A stretch of DNA of 64,000 nucleotides from Vibrio sp. 10N (GCF_036245475.1 NZ_BTPM01000001.1:620001-684000); one strand, 5' to 3'. Counted from the stretch's first letter, positions 16,152-25,621 are shown. The notes: generated from the sequence alone by a model not told the origin. Made by a program: numbers and translations.

Positions 16152-17287
16152 TGACATCCATGGCTGCTGAACTGAACGCATTGCGTGACCAAATCGATGA
16201 CGTTGATAAGCAGATGCTTGAGCTTTTGGCAAAGCGTCTATCTCTTGTGGAGCAAGTTGGTGAAGTAAAGAGCCGACATGGCTTACCTATCTATGCCCCT
16301 GACAGAGAAGCAGCCATGCTGGCCTCTCGCCGCGAAGAAGCCGCGAAAAAGGGCGTACCGCCTCAATTGATTGAGGACATCCTGCGCCGCACCATGCGCG
16401 AGTCTTATGCCAGTGAGAAGGACTCGGGCTTTAAGTGCCTTAACCCGGAATTGCGCTCAGTTGTGATTGTGGGTGGTAAAGGACAGTTAGGCGGCTTGTT
16501 TGGTCGCATGTTTACCTTGTCTGGCTATCAAGTCAAAGTACTCGGCAGCCAAGACTGGGACCGTGCCGATGAGATCTTAGACAACGCTGGTCTTGTGGTT
16601 GTGACAGTACCCATTCACCTAACAGAAGGGGTGATTGAGAAGCTGGGCAATCTGCCAGAAGACTGCATTTTGTGTGACCTGACGTCTGTTAAGTCAAAGC
16701 CACTCAATGCCATGCTTAATGTGCACCAAGGCCCTGTTGTTGGTCTGCATCCAATGTTTGGCCCTGACGTTCCAAGTCTTGCGAAGCAGGTTATTGTGTA
16801 CTGTGATGGTAGACAAGAAGCCCAGTACCAGTGGTTACTTGAACAGTTTAAAATTTGGGGAGCAAGTCTATGCCAGATCTCTGCTGAGCAGCACGACAAA
16901 GGCATGACGCTTATTCAGGCACTGCGCCACTTCACCTCGTTCGCCTACGGTCGCCATCTGAGTCAGCAAAACCCAGACCTTGATACGTTAGTGAAATTGA
17001 GCTCACCGATCTACCGTCTCGAGCTTGCGATGGTAGGCAGACTGTTCGCTCAAGACCCGACCCTGTACGGCGATATCATTATGTCATCGGATGAAAACAT
17101 TGAGATGATCAAGTGTTTCCACAAGCAGTTTGGCGAAGCGCTAGCACTGCTCGATAGCAAGGACAAAGCCAAGTTTGTGACTGAGTTCAATGAGGTGAGC
17201 AACTGGTTTGGTGACTACTCACAGCAATTTATGTCTGAGAGTCAGAATCTGCTTAAGCAGGCGAATGATGCGATTCATCGTGGTTAG
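16151..17287 (+). CDS. tyrA: bifunctional chorismate mutase / prephenate dehydrogenase
   Basis: Chorismate to prephenate to 4-hydroxyphenylpyruvate in tyrosine synthesis. Up to 378 residues. The AroQ-type chorismate mutase domain occupies about 5-90 ([17 protein letters not shown], then RREEAAKKG). The NAD-dependent dehydrogenase domain starts near 105 with [15 protein letters not shown] and contains GLHPMFGPD. The first ATG (16151) overlaps the aroF stop by one base, but E. coli TyrA aligns with the second ATG at 16160 ([11 protein letters not shown]); AAGGA at 16143-16147 is close to the first and 12 bp from the second, so the start is uncertain by three codons. It forms an operon with aroF and ends at a strong terminator. 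Confidence 0.96.
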   Translation: MTSMAAELNALRDQIDDVDKQMLELLAKRLSLVEQVGEVKSRHGLPIYAPDREAAMLASRREEAAKKGVPPQLIEDILRRTMRESYASEKDSGFKCLNPELRSVVIVGGKGQLGGLFGRMFTLSGYQVKVLGSQDWDRADEILDNAGLVVVTVPIHLTEGVIEKLGNLPEDCILCDLTSVKSKPLNAMLNVHQGPVVGLHPMFGPDVPSLAKQVIVYCDGRQEAQYQWLLEQFKIWGASLCQISAEQHDKGMTLIQALRHFTSFAYGRHLSQQNPDLDTLVKLSSPIYRLELAMVGRLFAQDPTLYGDIIMSSDENIEMIKCFHKQFGEALALLDSKDKAKFVTEFNEVSNWFGDYSQQFMSESQNLLKQANDAIHRG

Positions 17288-17319
17288 TTGACGAAATACG
17301 TCGAGTTGAAATGAAACCA

Positions 17320-17351
17320 AAAAAAACGCAGCTAGTTAGCTGCGTTTTTTT
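17320..17351. terminator. bidirectional terminator between tyrA and M23 peptidase
   Basis: ACGCAGCTA-GT-TAGCTGCGT stem flanked by A8 and T7 in a convergent gap. Confidence 0.92.
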
Positions 17352-18357
17352 AGTTGGTTTGTTTGGTGTCTATTGCGTCTACTTCTTCATTGCCAGCGGT
17401 CTTAATTGATGAATCGACATAAGGCGCATTGGTCAGGTTAATCTGAAGCTTAACTACACTGCTAACTAATTCAATTAATGGTGCCCATTGTACTTTCTTC
17501 TCTTTTTCAAAGACATAATCGAAGTTTTCTGGACTCCAATCGATAAAGTACTGAGGGTTTAAAGTACGACCCAAGAAGCGGATTTCATAGTGAAGGTGCG
17601 GGCCTGTCGAGGTGCCGCTGTTACCGCAGGTGGCAAGTACATCCCCTTTACTTACAAACTGACCACTCTTCGCTTTGAACTTGTGTAGGTGGGCGTAAGA
17701 GCTCATAAAACCAAAGGCGTGACGTACGGTGAGATAGTTACCATAACCTTGGCGGCTAGGTCTTACCGTTTCAACGACGCCGTCTGCGGGCGCTAAGATC
17801 TGTTCACCAGTTTTACAGGTTAAATCGATACCACTATGAACATGACGCTTACCGGAAATAGGGTGTGTACGTCTACCATAAGAAGAAGAGATGCGCTGAT
17901 AAGTCATTGGACTATCGTTGGGAATGAGTCTAAGCATGGTCGCGCGAACCGCTGAATCAATGGCTGCCGCATCGATGCGCTTTTCTAATGGCATTTCACT
18001 GTCATACTGCTCTTCATCAACAAGACCAAGCACGGCTTCCACATCGTTAACGCGTTTACCCAGCAGCTGTAATGAATCACGTTTCTCTTCAAGCTCTTGA
18101 GAGAGCGCGTGCATTTCATTCACTTGCTCTTCCAGCTTTGCCTCGAGCTCCGCTTTTTCTTGATTAAGACTCGCCAACGAACCTTCGGTTGAGGTCAGTT
18201 CAAGTTGAGACTGTTGATACGAATAGCCAACTAAGCCCAAGCCAATAGGAAAAGCCGCAGCAAGTAAGATTGCGGTATAGGTGCGCTTTTTCCCTAGGCG
18301 CAGCGTTTTCTTCTTTCCTTGTTGTGTTGGTATTACAACGTGAATCTTATTGGCCAT
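17350..18357 (-). CDS. M23-family peptidase, membrane-anchored with coiled coil (TagE-like)
   Basis: 335 residues. A basic N-terminus and one hydrophobic helix (about 27-48) anchor it in the inner membrane, a coiled coil follows (about 52-115), then a LytM/M23 domain (about 155-275). Zinc and catalytic residues are intact: His174 and Asp178 in HVHSGIDL, His254 and His256 in GPHLHYEIR. It is therefore expected to cut peptidoglycan crosslinks in the periplasm, unlike EnvC/NlpD-type inactive activators. The layout resembles the Vibrio TagE group more than the LysM-containing Shy enzymes. It lies between convergent tyrA and ettA on its own, with ettA upstream on the same strand behind a terminator. 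Confidence 0.85.
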   Translation of the reverse strand: MANKIHVVIPTQQGKKKTLRLGKKRTYTAILLAAAFPIGLGLVGYSYQQSQLELTSTEGSLASLNQEKAELEAKLEEQVNEMHALSQELEEKRDSLQLLGKRVNDVEAVLGLVDEEQYDSEMPLEKRIDAAAIDSAVRATMLRLIPNDSPMTYQRISSSYGRRTHPISGKRHVHSGIDLTCKTGEQILAPADGVVETVRPSRQGYGNYLTVRHAFGFMSSYAHLHKFKAKSGQFVSKGDVLATCGNSGTSTGPHLHYEIRFLGRTLNPQYFIDWSPENFDYVFEKEKKVQWAPLIELVSSVVKLQINLTNAPYVDSSIKTAGNEEVDAIDTKQTN

Positions 18358-18439
18358 AGTAACGGTTCATAGATGACAATATGTCTATCAAGTAAGGTGA
18401 ATTTTCAGTAAATTTTGTTGATTTATGGTGCAAAATCAC

Positions 18440-18470
18440 AAAAAAAGAGGGCGCCATTATCGGCGCCCTC
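18440..18470 (-). terminator. terminator of ettA
   Basis: On the minus strand, GAGGGCGCC-GATAAT-GGCGCCCTC followed by TTTTTTT. Confidence 0.9.
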
Positions 18471-18505
18471 AGGGGAAAAAACAAGTTTATCTCATATATG
18501 GGTGA

Positions 18506-20173
18506 TTATTTTGAGATGCGCTTGTACTTGATACGGTGTGGTTCAGCCGCTTCAGGACCAAGCGTCTTCTTCAGCCATTCCATGTACTCGGTGTAGTTAC
18601 CTTCGTAGAAGTTAACCTGACCTTCGTCACGGTAGTCGATGATGTGCGTCGCGATACGGTCAAGGAACCAACGGTCGTGCGAGATAACCATGGCACAGCC
18701 AGGGAACTCTAGAAGTGCTTCTTCTAGCGCACGCAGCGTTTCAACATCAAGGTCGTTGGTTGGTTCATCGAGTAGCAGCATGTTACCGCCAGCTTTAAGA
18801 AGCTTAGCAAGGTGTACACGGTTACGCTCACCACCAGATAGCTCACCGATGATCTTCTGTTGGTCGCTGCCTTTGAAGTTAAAGCGCGAGCAGTAAGCAC
18901 GAGCTGGGATCTCAAAGTTGTTGATCTTGATGATGTCAGCGCCTTCAGAGATCTCTTGGAATACTGTGTTAGTGTCGTTCATTGAGTCACGGAACTGCTC
19001 AACAGACGCCAGCTTAACAGTTTCACCTAGGTCGATCGTACCTGAATCTGGCTGCTCAGTGCCGCTTAGCATCTTGAATAGCGTTGATTTACCTGCACCG
19101 TTGGCACCGATAATACCCACGATAGCACCCTTAGGAATGCTGAATGATAGGTCATCGATAAGAACACGGCCGTCGAAAGACTTGGTTAGATTGTTCACTT
19201 CAAGAACTTTGTCACCTAGACGCTCACCTGGCGGGATGAACAGCTCGTTAGTTTCGTTACGCTTCTGGTGATCGCCGCTTTGTAGCTCTTCGAAGCGCGC
19301 CATACGTGCTTTAGATTTCGCTTGGCGACCTTTAGGGTTTTGACGAACCCACTCAAGTTCTTTCTCGATGGTCTTTTGACGAGCTTTCTCTTGAGACGCT
19401 TCTTGTTGTAGACGCGCATCTTTTTGCTCAAGCCAAGAGGTGTAGTTACCTTCCCATGGAATACCTTCACCACGGTCAAGTTCTAGGATCCAACCCGCTG
19501 CGTTATCTAGGAAGTAACGGTCGTGGGTAATCGCCACAACAGTACCTGTGTAATCAACAAGGAAGCGTTCTAGCCAAGCTACAGATTCAGCATCCAAGTG
19601 GTTGGTTGGTTCGTCAAGAAGCAGCATGTCTGGCTTCTCAAGCAGTAGGCGACAGATTGCAACACGGCGACGCTCACCACCAGAAAGGTGTTGGATCTTC
19701 GCATCCCACTCAGGAAGACGAAGTGCATCTGCAGCACGCTCTAGCGCGTTCTCTAGGTTATGGCCTTCTTTCGCTTGTATCAGTGCTTCCAGCTCACCTT
19801 GCTCTTTTGCTAGCGCATCAAAGTCGGCATCTGGTTCTGCGTAAGCTGCGTAAACTTCGTCAAGACGCTTCATCGCGCCAGCAACGTCTGCAACAGCTTC
19901 TTCAACGATTTCGCGAACCGTTTTTGATTCGTCTAGTACCGGCTCCTGAGGTAGGTAACCTACGTTTAGGCCTGGTTGTGGGCGTGCTTCACCATCGATG
20001 TCAGTATCAATACCTGCCATGATGCGTAGCAGTGTCGATTTACCTGCGCCGTTAAGACCAAGTACACCGATTTTCGCGCCAGGGAAGAAGCTTAGAGAAA
20101 TGTCCTTAAGGATTTGTCGCTTTGGTGGCACAATTTTGCTCACGCGCGACATTGTATAGACGTATTCAGCCAT
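18506..20173 (-). CDS. ettA: energy-dependent translational throttle protein EttA (ABC-F)
   Basis: Ribosome-associated ABC-F ATPase that gates early elongation according to the ADP/ATP state. 555 residues, the same length as E. coli EttA. Two ABC domains: Walker A GLNGAGKST and signature LSGGERRRVAI in the first, Walker A GANGAGKST and LSGGERNRVHL in the second, with both catalytic LLLDEPTN(H/D)LD. The interdomain linker carries the arginine/lysine-rich segment (KGRQAKSKARMARFEEL). It has no membrane domain. It is monocistronic, with a terminator behind it and slt divergent upstream. Confidence 0.96.
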   Translation of the reverse strand: MAEYVYTMSRVSKIVPPKRQILKDISLSFFPGAKIGVLGLNGAGKSTLLRIMAGIDTDIDGEARPQPGLNVGYLPQEPVLDESKTVREIVEEAVADVAGAMKRLDEVYAAYAEPDADFDALAKEQGELEALIQAKEGHNLENALERAADALRLPEWDAKIQHLSGGERRRVAICRLLLEKPDMLLLDEPTNHLDAESVAWLERFLVDYTGTVVAITHDRYFLDNAAGWILELDRGEGIPWEGNYTSWLEQKDARLQQEASQEKARQKTIEKELEWVRQNPKGRQAKSKARMARFEELQSGDHQKRNETNELFIPPGERLGDKVLEVNNLTKSFDGRVLIDDLSFSIPKGAIVGIIGANGAGKSTLFKMLSGTEQPDSGTIDLGETVKLASVEQFRDSMNDTNTVFQEISEGADIIKINNFEIPARAYCSRFNFKGSDQQKIIGELSGGERNRVHLAKLLKAGGNMLLLDEPTNDLDVETLRALEEALLEFPGCAMVISHDRWFLDRIATHIIDYRDEGQVNFYEGNYTEYMEWLKKTLGPEAAEPHRIKYKRISK

Positions 20174-20464
20174 TGCCGATCGTTCCTAATTTTGAAGTCA
20201 ATAAAGTTTCTATTTTACACCACCGACCCGAACCCTTTCAATTTTACTTGGTAGAAAGCGCGCTCAGATTGTGCTGAGCGACCGAGTCTGTGCGTATTAA
20301 AGAGTCAGAAACAAATTCTTAATATCAAACCCATTGGAAAGTTGGCATATTTGGTCTTAAATTGAAGTTTGACCATGCATTCAAAAGCGGCTGACACAAC
20401 GGCCCAGAAAACAATAACAATACTTCTTTTGGTCAACCTTTACAGCATCGAAGGAACCGGTTAC

Positions 20465-22444
20465 ATGAACTCTAAACAACGATACCCGAAGCAGCTCATC
20501 ACTACCGCTTGCGGCGCTATCGTGACTCTGGCTTTGCCTGCGCTATTTACTAGTGCGCTTGCCTCTGAAACTAATGCGTCAGCCTCTGAAAATAAGTTAG
20601 AACGCCAGCGGGTGACATACGACATGGCGCAAGAGCTGATTGATGCTAGAAACATCAATGGCTATAACAAAATTCGTCCACAAATTGCAGATTACCCACT
20701 CACGCCTTATGTGGACTATCGGGTGTTTTCGTTGCAGTTGGCTGATAAGTCGGTGCCGCAAGTTAACCGTTTTATTGAAAAACATCAGACGTTTCCATTT
20801 TCGTCTCGTATTCGTGCGCCATATGTCGACCAGCTCGCTAAGCAAAAGCGTTGGCGTGATCTGCTTGCTTTTCAAACCAGCTACCCTAGCGGTGAGCGCT
20901 ATCAATGCCATTACCACTATGCACAGTTAAAAACAGGTGATAGTCAATCGGCCTATGAGGGGGCAGCCACGTTGTGGAAGAGTGGTGATAGTGTCGATAG
21001 TGCTTGTGACCCGTTGTTCGAAGCTTGGAATAAAGCAGGGCTGCGTACTGATGAGCATGTTATCGAGCGGATGACCTTGGCATTTGAGCGCCGAAATGGC
21101 TCTCTGATTAACTACCTTAATAAGCAGCTTAAGACCACGAAAGGTAAGCAGCAAGGTAAACAGCTGCAAGCGTTGTTCAAATCCCCTAAAACGGTCACTA
21201 GATTTGCAGATAGCGACTTTCCTGAGCCTAATCGAACGTTACTCACAGAGCTTGCCTTACAAAAGCTCGCACGTAGCGACAAAGATCAAGCTCGCAGCGC
21301 TTTATCTACCTTGAACAACAATCGCAATTTATCGCCAGAGCTCAAGCAATCGATGAATGAGTATGTGGCGATGCGTTTCATTACTACCGATTCAGACAGC
21401 GAAGCAAAATGGCGCGATGCTATCCTAGAGAAGTCCAGTAGCGACATCTATTTGCAACGTCGTGCTCGCTTAGCGGTGCAACAAGCGGATTGGGCTGGTT
21501 TAGCAAAGTGGATCGATAAGCTGAGTGATAAAGCAAAACAGAGTAGCCGGTGGCAATACTGGTTAGCGCGCGCAGAGATAAGTTTGGGCAATAAAGCACA
21601 AGGTGAGCAGCGCCTTGAATCTATTGTTGGGAAGCGCAATTTCTACAGCGCCGCAGCCGCGACTCATCTCAAGCACTCGATTGTTTATCCAATTTCGAGC
21701 ATCGAGTTGGATAAATCGGTGATAGCACCTTACCAAACGAGCCTTGTGCGAATTGAAGAGCTGATTAAGCGAGACAAAATCGCCGCCGCAAAATCGGAGT
21801 GGCGCTATTTACTGTCTAGTTCGTCGACAGCTGAAAAAGAGATGCTAGCCGCATACGCCGGGCAAAAGCGATGGCATCATCTAACGGTCGTTGCGACCAT
21901 ATCGGCGAAAATGTGGGATAACATGAGCTTGCGATTCCCAGCGGCGCACCAGTGGTGGTTTAGCTTTTACGGTGACAAGTTGGACTTGAATAAAGACCTT
22001 CTGATGTCGCTAGCAAGACAAGAGAGTGCCATGGATGTTGAAGCTCGCTCTCCCGTAGGGGCGAGAGGTGTGATGCAAATTATGCCAGCAACAGCCAAAT
22101 ATACGGCTAAAAAGCACAAGATCGCCTACAAGCGCACGAGTGAACTCTATCAGGCTGGTAAGAACATTGAGATTGGCTCGCACTACCTCAATGAACTGTT
22201 AGGCAACTACGACAATAATCGCATCTTTGCGCTTGCTGCTTATAACGCTGGGCCCAATAGGGTTAAGCGCTGGCGAGCTGCGTCTGACGGTAACTTAGAT
22301 GCCATTGCATTTATTGAAGCGATACCTTTTAAGGAAACGCGTGGTTACGTTCAGAATATTCTGATGTTTCAAGTGTACTATCGCGATTTAATGGGTGTTC
22401 AAGGAAGTTTCCTAACTGACGCTGAAGCGAAAAGGCGTTACTAG
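20465..22444 (+). CDS. slt: soluble lytic murein transglycosylase Slt
   Basis: Periplasmic exolytic transglycosylase forming 1,6-anhydroMurNAc ends. 659 residues: signal peptide (about 1-38, ending ...SALASE), a large alpha-superhelical U/L domain, and the SLT catalytic domain near 520-640. The catalytic Glu is in LARQESAMD, followed by GARGVMQIMPATA and AAYNAGPNRV. ATG 20465 has AAGGAA about 8 bp upstream and gives the signal peptide; an in-frame upstream extension to 20369 is rejected. trpR follows 72 bp downstream on the same strand, as slt-trpR in E. coli. Its products feed the NagZ/AnmK/MurQ pathway found elsewhere in the window. Confidence 0.95.
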   Translation: MNSKQRYPKQLITTACGAIVTLALPALFTSALASETNASASENKLERQRVTYDMAQELIDARNINGYNKIRPQIADYPLTPYVDYRVFSLQLADKSVPQVNRFIEKHQTFPFSSRIRAPYVDQLAKQKRWRDLLAFQTSYPSGERYQCHYHYAQLKTGDSQSAYEGAATLWKSGDSVDSACDPLFEAWNKAGLRTDEHVIERMTLAFERRNGSLINYLNKQLKTTKGKQQGKQLQALFKSPKTVTRFADSDFPEPNRTLLTELALQKLARSDKDQARSALSTLNNNRNLSPELKQSMNEYVAMRFITTDSDSEAKWRDAILEKSSSDIYLQRRARLAVQQADWAGLAKWIDKLSDKAKQSSRWQYWLARAEISLGNKAQGEQRLESIVGKRNFYSAAAATHLKHSIVYPISSIELDKSVIAPYQTSLVRIEELIKRDKIAAAKSEWRYLLSSSSTAEKEMLAAYAGQKRWHHLTVVATISAKMWDNMSLRFPAAHQWWFSFYGDKLDLNKDLLMSLARQESAMDVEARSPVGARGVMQIMPATAKYTAKKHKIAYKRTSELYQAGKNIEIGSHYLNELLGNYDNNRIFALAAYNAGPNRVKRWRAASDGNLDAIAFIEAIPFKETRGYVQNILMFQVYYRDLMGVQGSFLTDAEAKRRY

Positions 22445-22516
22445 TTACCCTAGGCTAGGCATTGGCGCGAGCTTGGGGTTAGAATGGAGTATTGCAAGTA
22501 TCTAATGGAATGATTC

Positions 22517-22804
22517 ATGGAACCCCAATACCAAGACTGGCAACAAGTTCTCGACCTGATCCAACGCTCACAAAGTACAGAGCAACAAGCACAGTTAATG
22601 ACACTGTTGTTAACGCCTGATGAGCGTGAAGCGGTGACCGCTCGTGTTAACATTCTGTGTGAGCTGCTAAAAGGCGATTTATCACAGCGTCAAATTAGCC
22701 AGATGTTAGGGGTGGGTGTCGCGACAATTACTCGTGGCAGTGCAGAAGTGAAACGTCTAGAAAATGCAGAGAAAAATGCGTTAAGCGATTTATTGCTCAA
22801 GTAG
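22517..22804 (+). CDS. trpR: Trp operon repressor
   Basis: Tryptophan-dependent DNA-binding repressor, 95 residues, all helical. The helix-turn-helix is LSQRQISQMLGVGVATITRGS (about 55-75); the family-specific LLTPDEREAV precedes it. It is cotranscribed or closely linked with slt, as in E. coli (slt-trpR-yjjX). A TACTAGTTA half-site resembling the trp operator lies across the slt stop, about 70 bp upstream, which would suit autoregulation, but the second half is poorly matched. Confidence 0.95.
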   Translation: MEPQYQDWQQVLDLIQRSQSTEQQAQLMTLLLTPDEREAVTARVNILCELLKGDLSQRQISQMLGVGVATITRGSAEVKRLENAEKNALSDLLLK

Positions 22805-22831
22805 CGAGACCGTTTGGTCTCGCTCGTTTTT
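22804..22831. terminator. terminator between trpR and yjjX
   Basis: GCGAGACC-GTTT-GGTCTCGC stem then TCGTTTTT, in a convergent gap. Confidence 0.85.
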
Positions 22832-22835
22832 ACTC

Positions 22836-23351
22836 TTAGAAGTGCTCTGGGTTGACGAACGGGATCAGGGCTAATATCAACGCCTGATGATACACCGAGC
22901 TGCGGGTGAGTTGATGCTGAGTCAGCAGCGCAATGGCCCCACCTTTCTGTTTGATGTTGTCGGTACCAAACGTTTTATCCATTACGTCCCCAAGCTCGAC
23001 AGTAGGGGCTAGCTGCTCAACCACTGCTGGTGGCAGCATTAAACTGGCGCTTCGAGACTCGCCTATCAAACCTTCAGATTCAATCACCATCCAGGCGAAT
23101 GTACAGCCACCATCGAGTCCGGCTTCAATACCCACATAATAGTCACCGTCTGATATCGCTTCTTTAGCGTTGTTAACCCGATTGCTTGCACCTAGGTGGG
23201 TTTCGGCATTGTCCATAGGTTGCTCAGCGACACCACTAGGTACACTTACTCCTTGAAACTCAAAAGCCTGATTTGGGAAGGCAGATTCAAACGCACTTTT
23301 TACGGCATTGATTTTGGCGGGATTTAACGAGGAGATGACAACCTTTTTCAT
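22836..23351 (-). CDS. yjjX: inosine/xanthosine triphosphatase (YjjX family)
   Basis: House-cleaning nucleotide phosphatase acting on ITP/XTP. 171 residues with the family N-terminus VVISSLNPAKINAV, the EQPMDNAETHLGASNRV segment, VGIEAGLDGG and C-terminal LTRSSVYHQALILAL. ATG 23351 (MKKVV) is preferred because family members begin at this strand and GGAA lies 8 bp upstream; an ATG at 23366 would add five residues. It is convergent with trpR, the same neighbourhood as in E. coli. Confidence 0.93.
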   Translation of the reverse strand: MKKVVISSLNPAKINAVKSAFESAFPNQAFEFQGVSVPSGVAEQPMDNAETHLGASNRVNNAKEAISDGDYYVGIEAGLDGGCTFAWMVIESEGLIGESRSASLMLPPAVVEQLAPTVELGDVMDKTFGTDNIKQKGGAIALLTQHQLTRSSVYHQALILALIPFVNPEHF

Positions 23352-23536
23352 ATCAGACGTTTCCATGTGTAAAGCGTAAAGACCTAATTCTAACGTAAAT
23401 CTTCCCTATTCTTGTCATTAAATTCGTTGATATTTATATTCTATGGCTGGGTTCGTTTTGAGCCCAAATAGGAATGAATACAAAATATATAGTATGATGT
23501 TCTGTTTCAATACAATCAGAAACTTCAACAGAGACA

Positions 23537-24202
23537 ATGGATATGAAATTAAAACAAGTAGTGGTGGCCTTAGGAATTGTGACATTGGTAGGTTGCCAAG
23601 CTACGCAGCGCCAAAATGCGACGACAGGTGAGTACGAGACCAACTCAGCGACGAAAGGAGCACTGATTGGCGCGATTGCTGGCACTGCAGTGGGCATTGC
23701 TTCTGGTGGGGATAGCAAAGGCATTTTGTTAGGAGCAGCAAGTGGTGCTGCGATTGGTGGTGGTGCTGGCTATTACTTTGATCAGCAAGAGAAAGCACTA
23801 CGTCAAGAACTACTGAATTCGGGGGTGCAAGTTGAGCGTACAGGTGACAATCAATTGGTACTTCGCCTTGAAAACGGCATTGGATTTGCGAGTAACTCAC
23901 ACACTTTAGACAGTGGCATTCACAATACACTGAAAGGTGTAGCGCGCATTTTGGTTGAATACCCAGATACCAGCCTAGTTATCGATGGTTACACCGACAG
24001 TACAGGTAGTGCCAATTACAACCAGCAACTCTCTGAGAAACGTGCCGAACAGGTTCGTTCTTTCCTCGTAGGCCAAAAAGTTGCGCCAGGGCGTGCTGTG
24101 GCTCGTGGCATGGGCGAGCGCTTCCCAATTTGCAGTAACTCGACAGCAGAAGGTCGTCAATGCAATCGACGTGTAGAGATAAAAATCCTACCGCTGACAT
24201 AA
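23537..24202 (+). CDS. yiaD: OmpA-family outer-membrane lipoprotein (YiaD-like)
   Basis: 221 residues. Lipoprotein signal peptide with lipobox LVGC; a glycine-rich Gly-zipper region (about 40-85: GALIGAIAGTAVGIASGG, GAASGAAIGGGAGYY) that probably inserts in the membrane; and a C-terminal OmpA domain (about 105-220) with IDGYTDSTGSANYNQQLSEKRA, the peptidoglycan-binding motif, and CNRRVEI. It is expected to link outer membrane and murein. ATG 23537 and ATG 23543 are both possible starts. A terminator shared with the convergent pheA follows. Confidence 0.88.
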   Translation: MDMKLKQVVVALGIVTLVGCQATQRQNATTGEYETNSATKGALIGAIAGTAVGIASGGDSKGILLGAASGAAIGGGAGYYFDQQEKALRQELLNSGVQVERTGDNQLVLRLENGIGFASNSHTLDSGIHNTLKGVARILVEYPDTSLVIDGYTDSTGSANYNQQLSEKRAEQVRSFLVGQKVAPGRAVARGMGERFPICSNSTAEGRQCNRRVEIKILPLT

Positions 24203-24223
24203 GCGCGCTTGCATAACGTGAAG

Positions 24224-24256
24224 AAAAAATCCCTAGGCAATACCTAGGGATTTTTG
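24224..24256. terminator. bidirectional terminator between yiaD and pheA
   Basis: AAAAATCCCTAGG-CAATA-CCTAGGGATTTTT hairpin in a convergent gap. Confidence 0.93.
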
Positions 24257-24259
24257 GTT

Positions 24260-25450
24260 TTAGTCTTTTTTATCTGTGAGATCTGGAATTACAGGTTTTA
24301 CATTGTCGATAGGGTAACAACCAAGAACCTTGAGATACTTAGTGATCTTAATTAGCTCTTCTATTGCCAATTGCATCGCTTCTGAATCTTTATGACCTTC
24401 TACATCCACATAAAACATCTCTTCCCAAGGGTTACCCATAATAGGGCGTGACTCGAGTTTGCTCATGTTGATGCCATAGCGTTGCAGCACCAACAAGGTT
24501 TCAACCAGAGAACCTGCCTCTTGAGAAGTCGCCATGATGAAGGTGGTTTTTGCTGGAATTTGAGCAGAAACTTCCACCGGCTTTCTCGCGACGATGATAA
24601 AACGGGTATGGTTTTCCGTTTGGTTAGCAATGTTGCCTTGGATTGACTGCAGACCATAAAGCTTGCCACTTGCTGCATGACCGATAGCAGCGACGTCATC
24701 GCGGTTTAGCTCTTGTACCTTTTGCATAGCATCAGCGGTGCTGGCGCAAGACTCAAGAGTCACGCCTTTAAGGCGACCTAAGAACTCACTGCATTGCTGA
24801 TGAGGCTGCGGGTGTGAATACAGGGTTTTAATGTTCTCTAAGCGGATCTCTTTGGTTGCGACAAGGCAATGCTCAATCGGTTGGGTAATTTCGCCAACAA
24901 TGTGCAATGTTGTGTGCTGTAGCAAGTCAAATACTTCGTTGATTGAACCTGAGCTGGTGTTCTCAATAGGGAGAACGCCATAGTCTGCATGACCAGATTC
25001 TACGGTTTTGATGACTTCCTTAAACTGGTCGCAGTTAAGTTCTACTAGCTCTGTATTTTTGCGAGAGAAATAATCGCGACTGGCAAGATGCGAATAGGAG
25101 CCTTTGGCGCCTAAAAATGCTACGCGCGCTACTGGCTTTCTGCTTTGGTCTGGGTTGGCTAGATTTTGCAGGTAGACCTGTTGAAGCAGCACGGAATCTT
25201 CAATGATGGTGTGAAAAATCTTGGTGATGTACGGTGCATCAAGTTCGTATTTATCTTTACCATTATTGATTAACTTAACAAGAAGTTGCTGTTCACGAGC
25301 GGCATCGCGAACTGGCTTTGAAGTCTGTACTTTACTTTTGGCTACTTCAATACTGAGCTTACGGCGCTCTGATAGTAACTGCAGTAGGTTGTCATCTAAC
25401 TCATTGAGTCGCAGGCGAATTTCGTCAAGAGAATACTTAGTGTCGGTCAT
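24260..25450 (-). CDS. pheA: bifunctional chorismate mutase / prephenate dehydratase
   Basis: P-protein of phenylalanine synthesis: chorismate to prephenate to phenylpyruvate. 396 residues. AroQ chorismate mutase domain at about 5-90 (IRLRLNELDDNLLQLL), prephenate dehydratase domain at about 105-285 (FLGAKGSYSHLA, VLPIENTSSGSI) and an ACT regulatory domain near 300-375 containing the phenylalanine-binding ESRP motif. ATG 25450 is used, with AAGGAT upstream. Expression is controlled by the leader peptide and attenuator at 25465-25585. raiA lies upstream on the same strand, the same order as in E. coli. Confidence 0.96.
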   Translation of the reverse strand: MTDTKYSLDEIRLRLNELDDNLLQLLSERRKLSIEVAKSKVQTSKPVRDAAREQQLLVKLINNGKDKYELDAPYITKIFHTIIEDSVLLQQVYLQNLANPDQSRKPVARVAFLGAKGSYSHLASRDYFSRKNTELVELNCDQFKEVIKTVESGHADYGVLPIENTSSGSINEVFDLLQHTTLHIVGEITQPIEHCLVATKEIRLENIKTLYSHPQPHQQCSEFLGRLKGVTLESCASTADAMQKVQELNRDDVAAIGHAASGKLYGLQSIQGNIANQTENHTRFIIVARKPVEVSAQIPAKTTFIMATSQEAGSLVETLLVLQRYGINMSKLESRPIMGNPWEEMFYVDVEGHKDSEAMQLAIEELIKITKYLKVLGCYPIDNVKPVIPDLTDKKD

Positions 25451-25464
25451 CAAATAATCCTTAT

Positions 25465-25490
25465 AAAAAAGCCTCCCGTTTGGGAGGCTT
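25465..25490 (-). terminator. pheA attenuator (terminator hairpin)
   Basis: On the minus strand AAGCCTCCC-AAA-CGGGAGGCTT followed by T's, between pheL and pheA. The 3' arm-forming segment (25483-25490) is also exactly complementary to an upstream GGAGGCTT (25533-25526), giving an 8-bp antiterminator, and a CTCCA/TGGAG hairpin overlapping the end of pheL can sequester that upstream segment. This is a complete set of mutually exclusive attenuator structures. Confidence 0.9.
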
Positions 25491-25537
25491 TCCGTTCGTT
25501 TTTGACTTTTCTTTCGAAAACGAAGAAGCCTCCAAGC

Positions 25538-25585
25538 CTAGTGGAGAAAAAAGAAGTCAAAAAAGAACAGAATAATTGGGCGCAT
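25538..25585 (-). CDS. pheL: phenylalanine operon leader peptide
   Basis: 15-codon frame encoding MRPIILFFFDFFFLH, with six Phe codons in two runs of three. It ends inside the first attenuator hairpin. It lies between a good promoter (25650-25622) and the terminator hairpin, so ribosome stalling at Phe codons when Phe-tRNA is scarce would favour the antiterminator and read-through into pheA. E. coli PheL has the same design with a different sequence. Confidence 0.92.
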   Translation of the reverse strand: MRPIILFFFDFFFLH

Positions 25586-25621
25586 AAATCGTTGTTTACT
25601 AATTTTTATTGGCTAAGCCCC

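Noticed and set aside
19606..20022. Open frame antisense to ettA (about 138 codons)
   Set aside because: Histidine/leucine/arginine-rich translation of the complementary strand of a highly expressed gene; a shadow.
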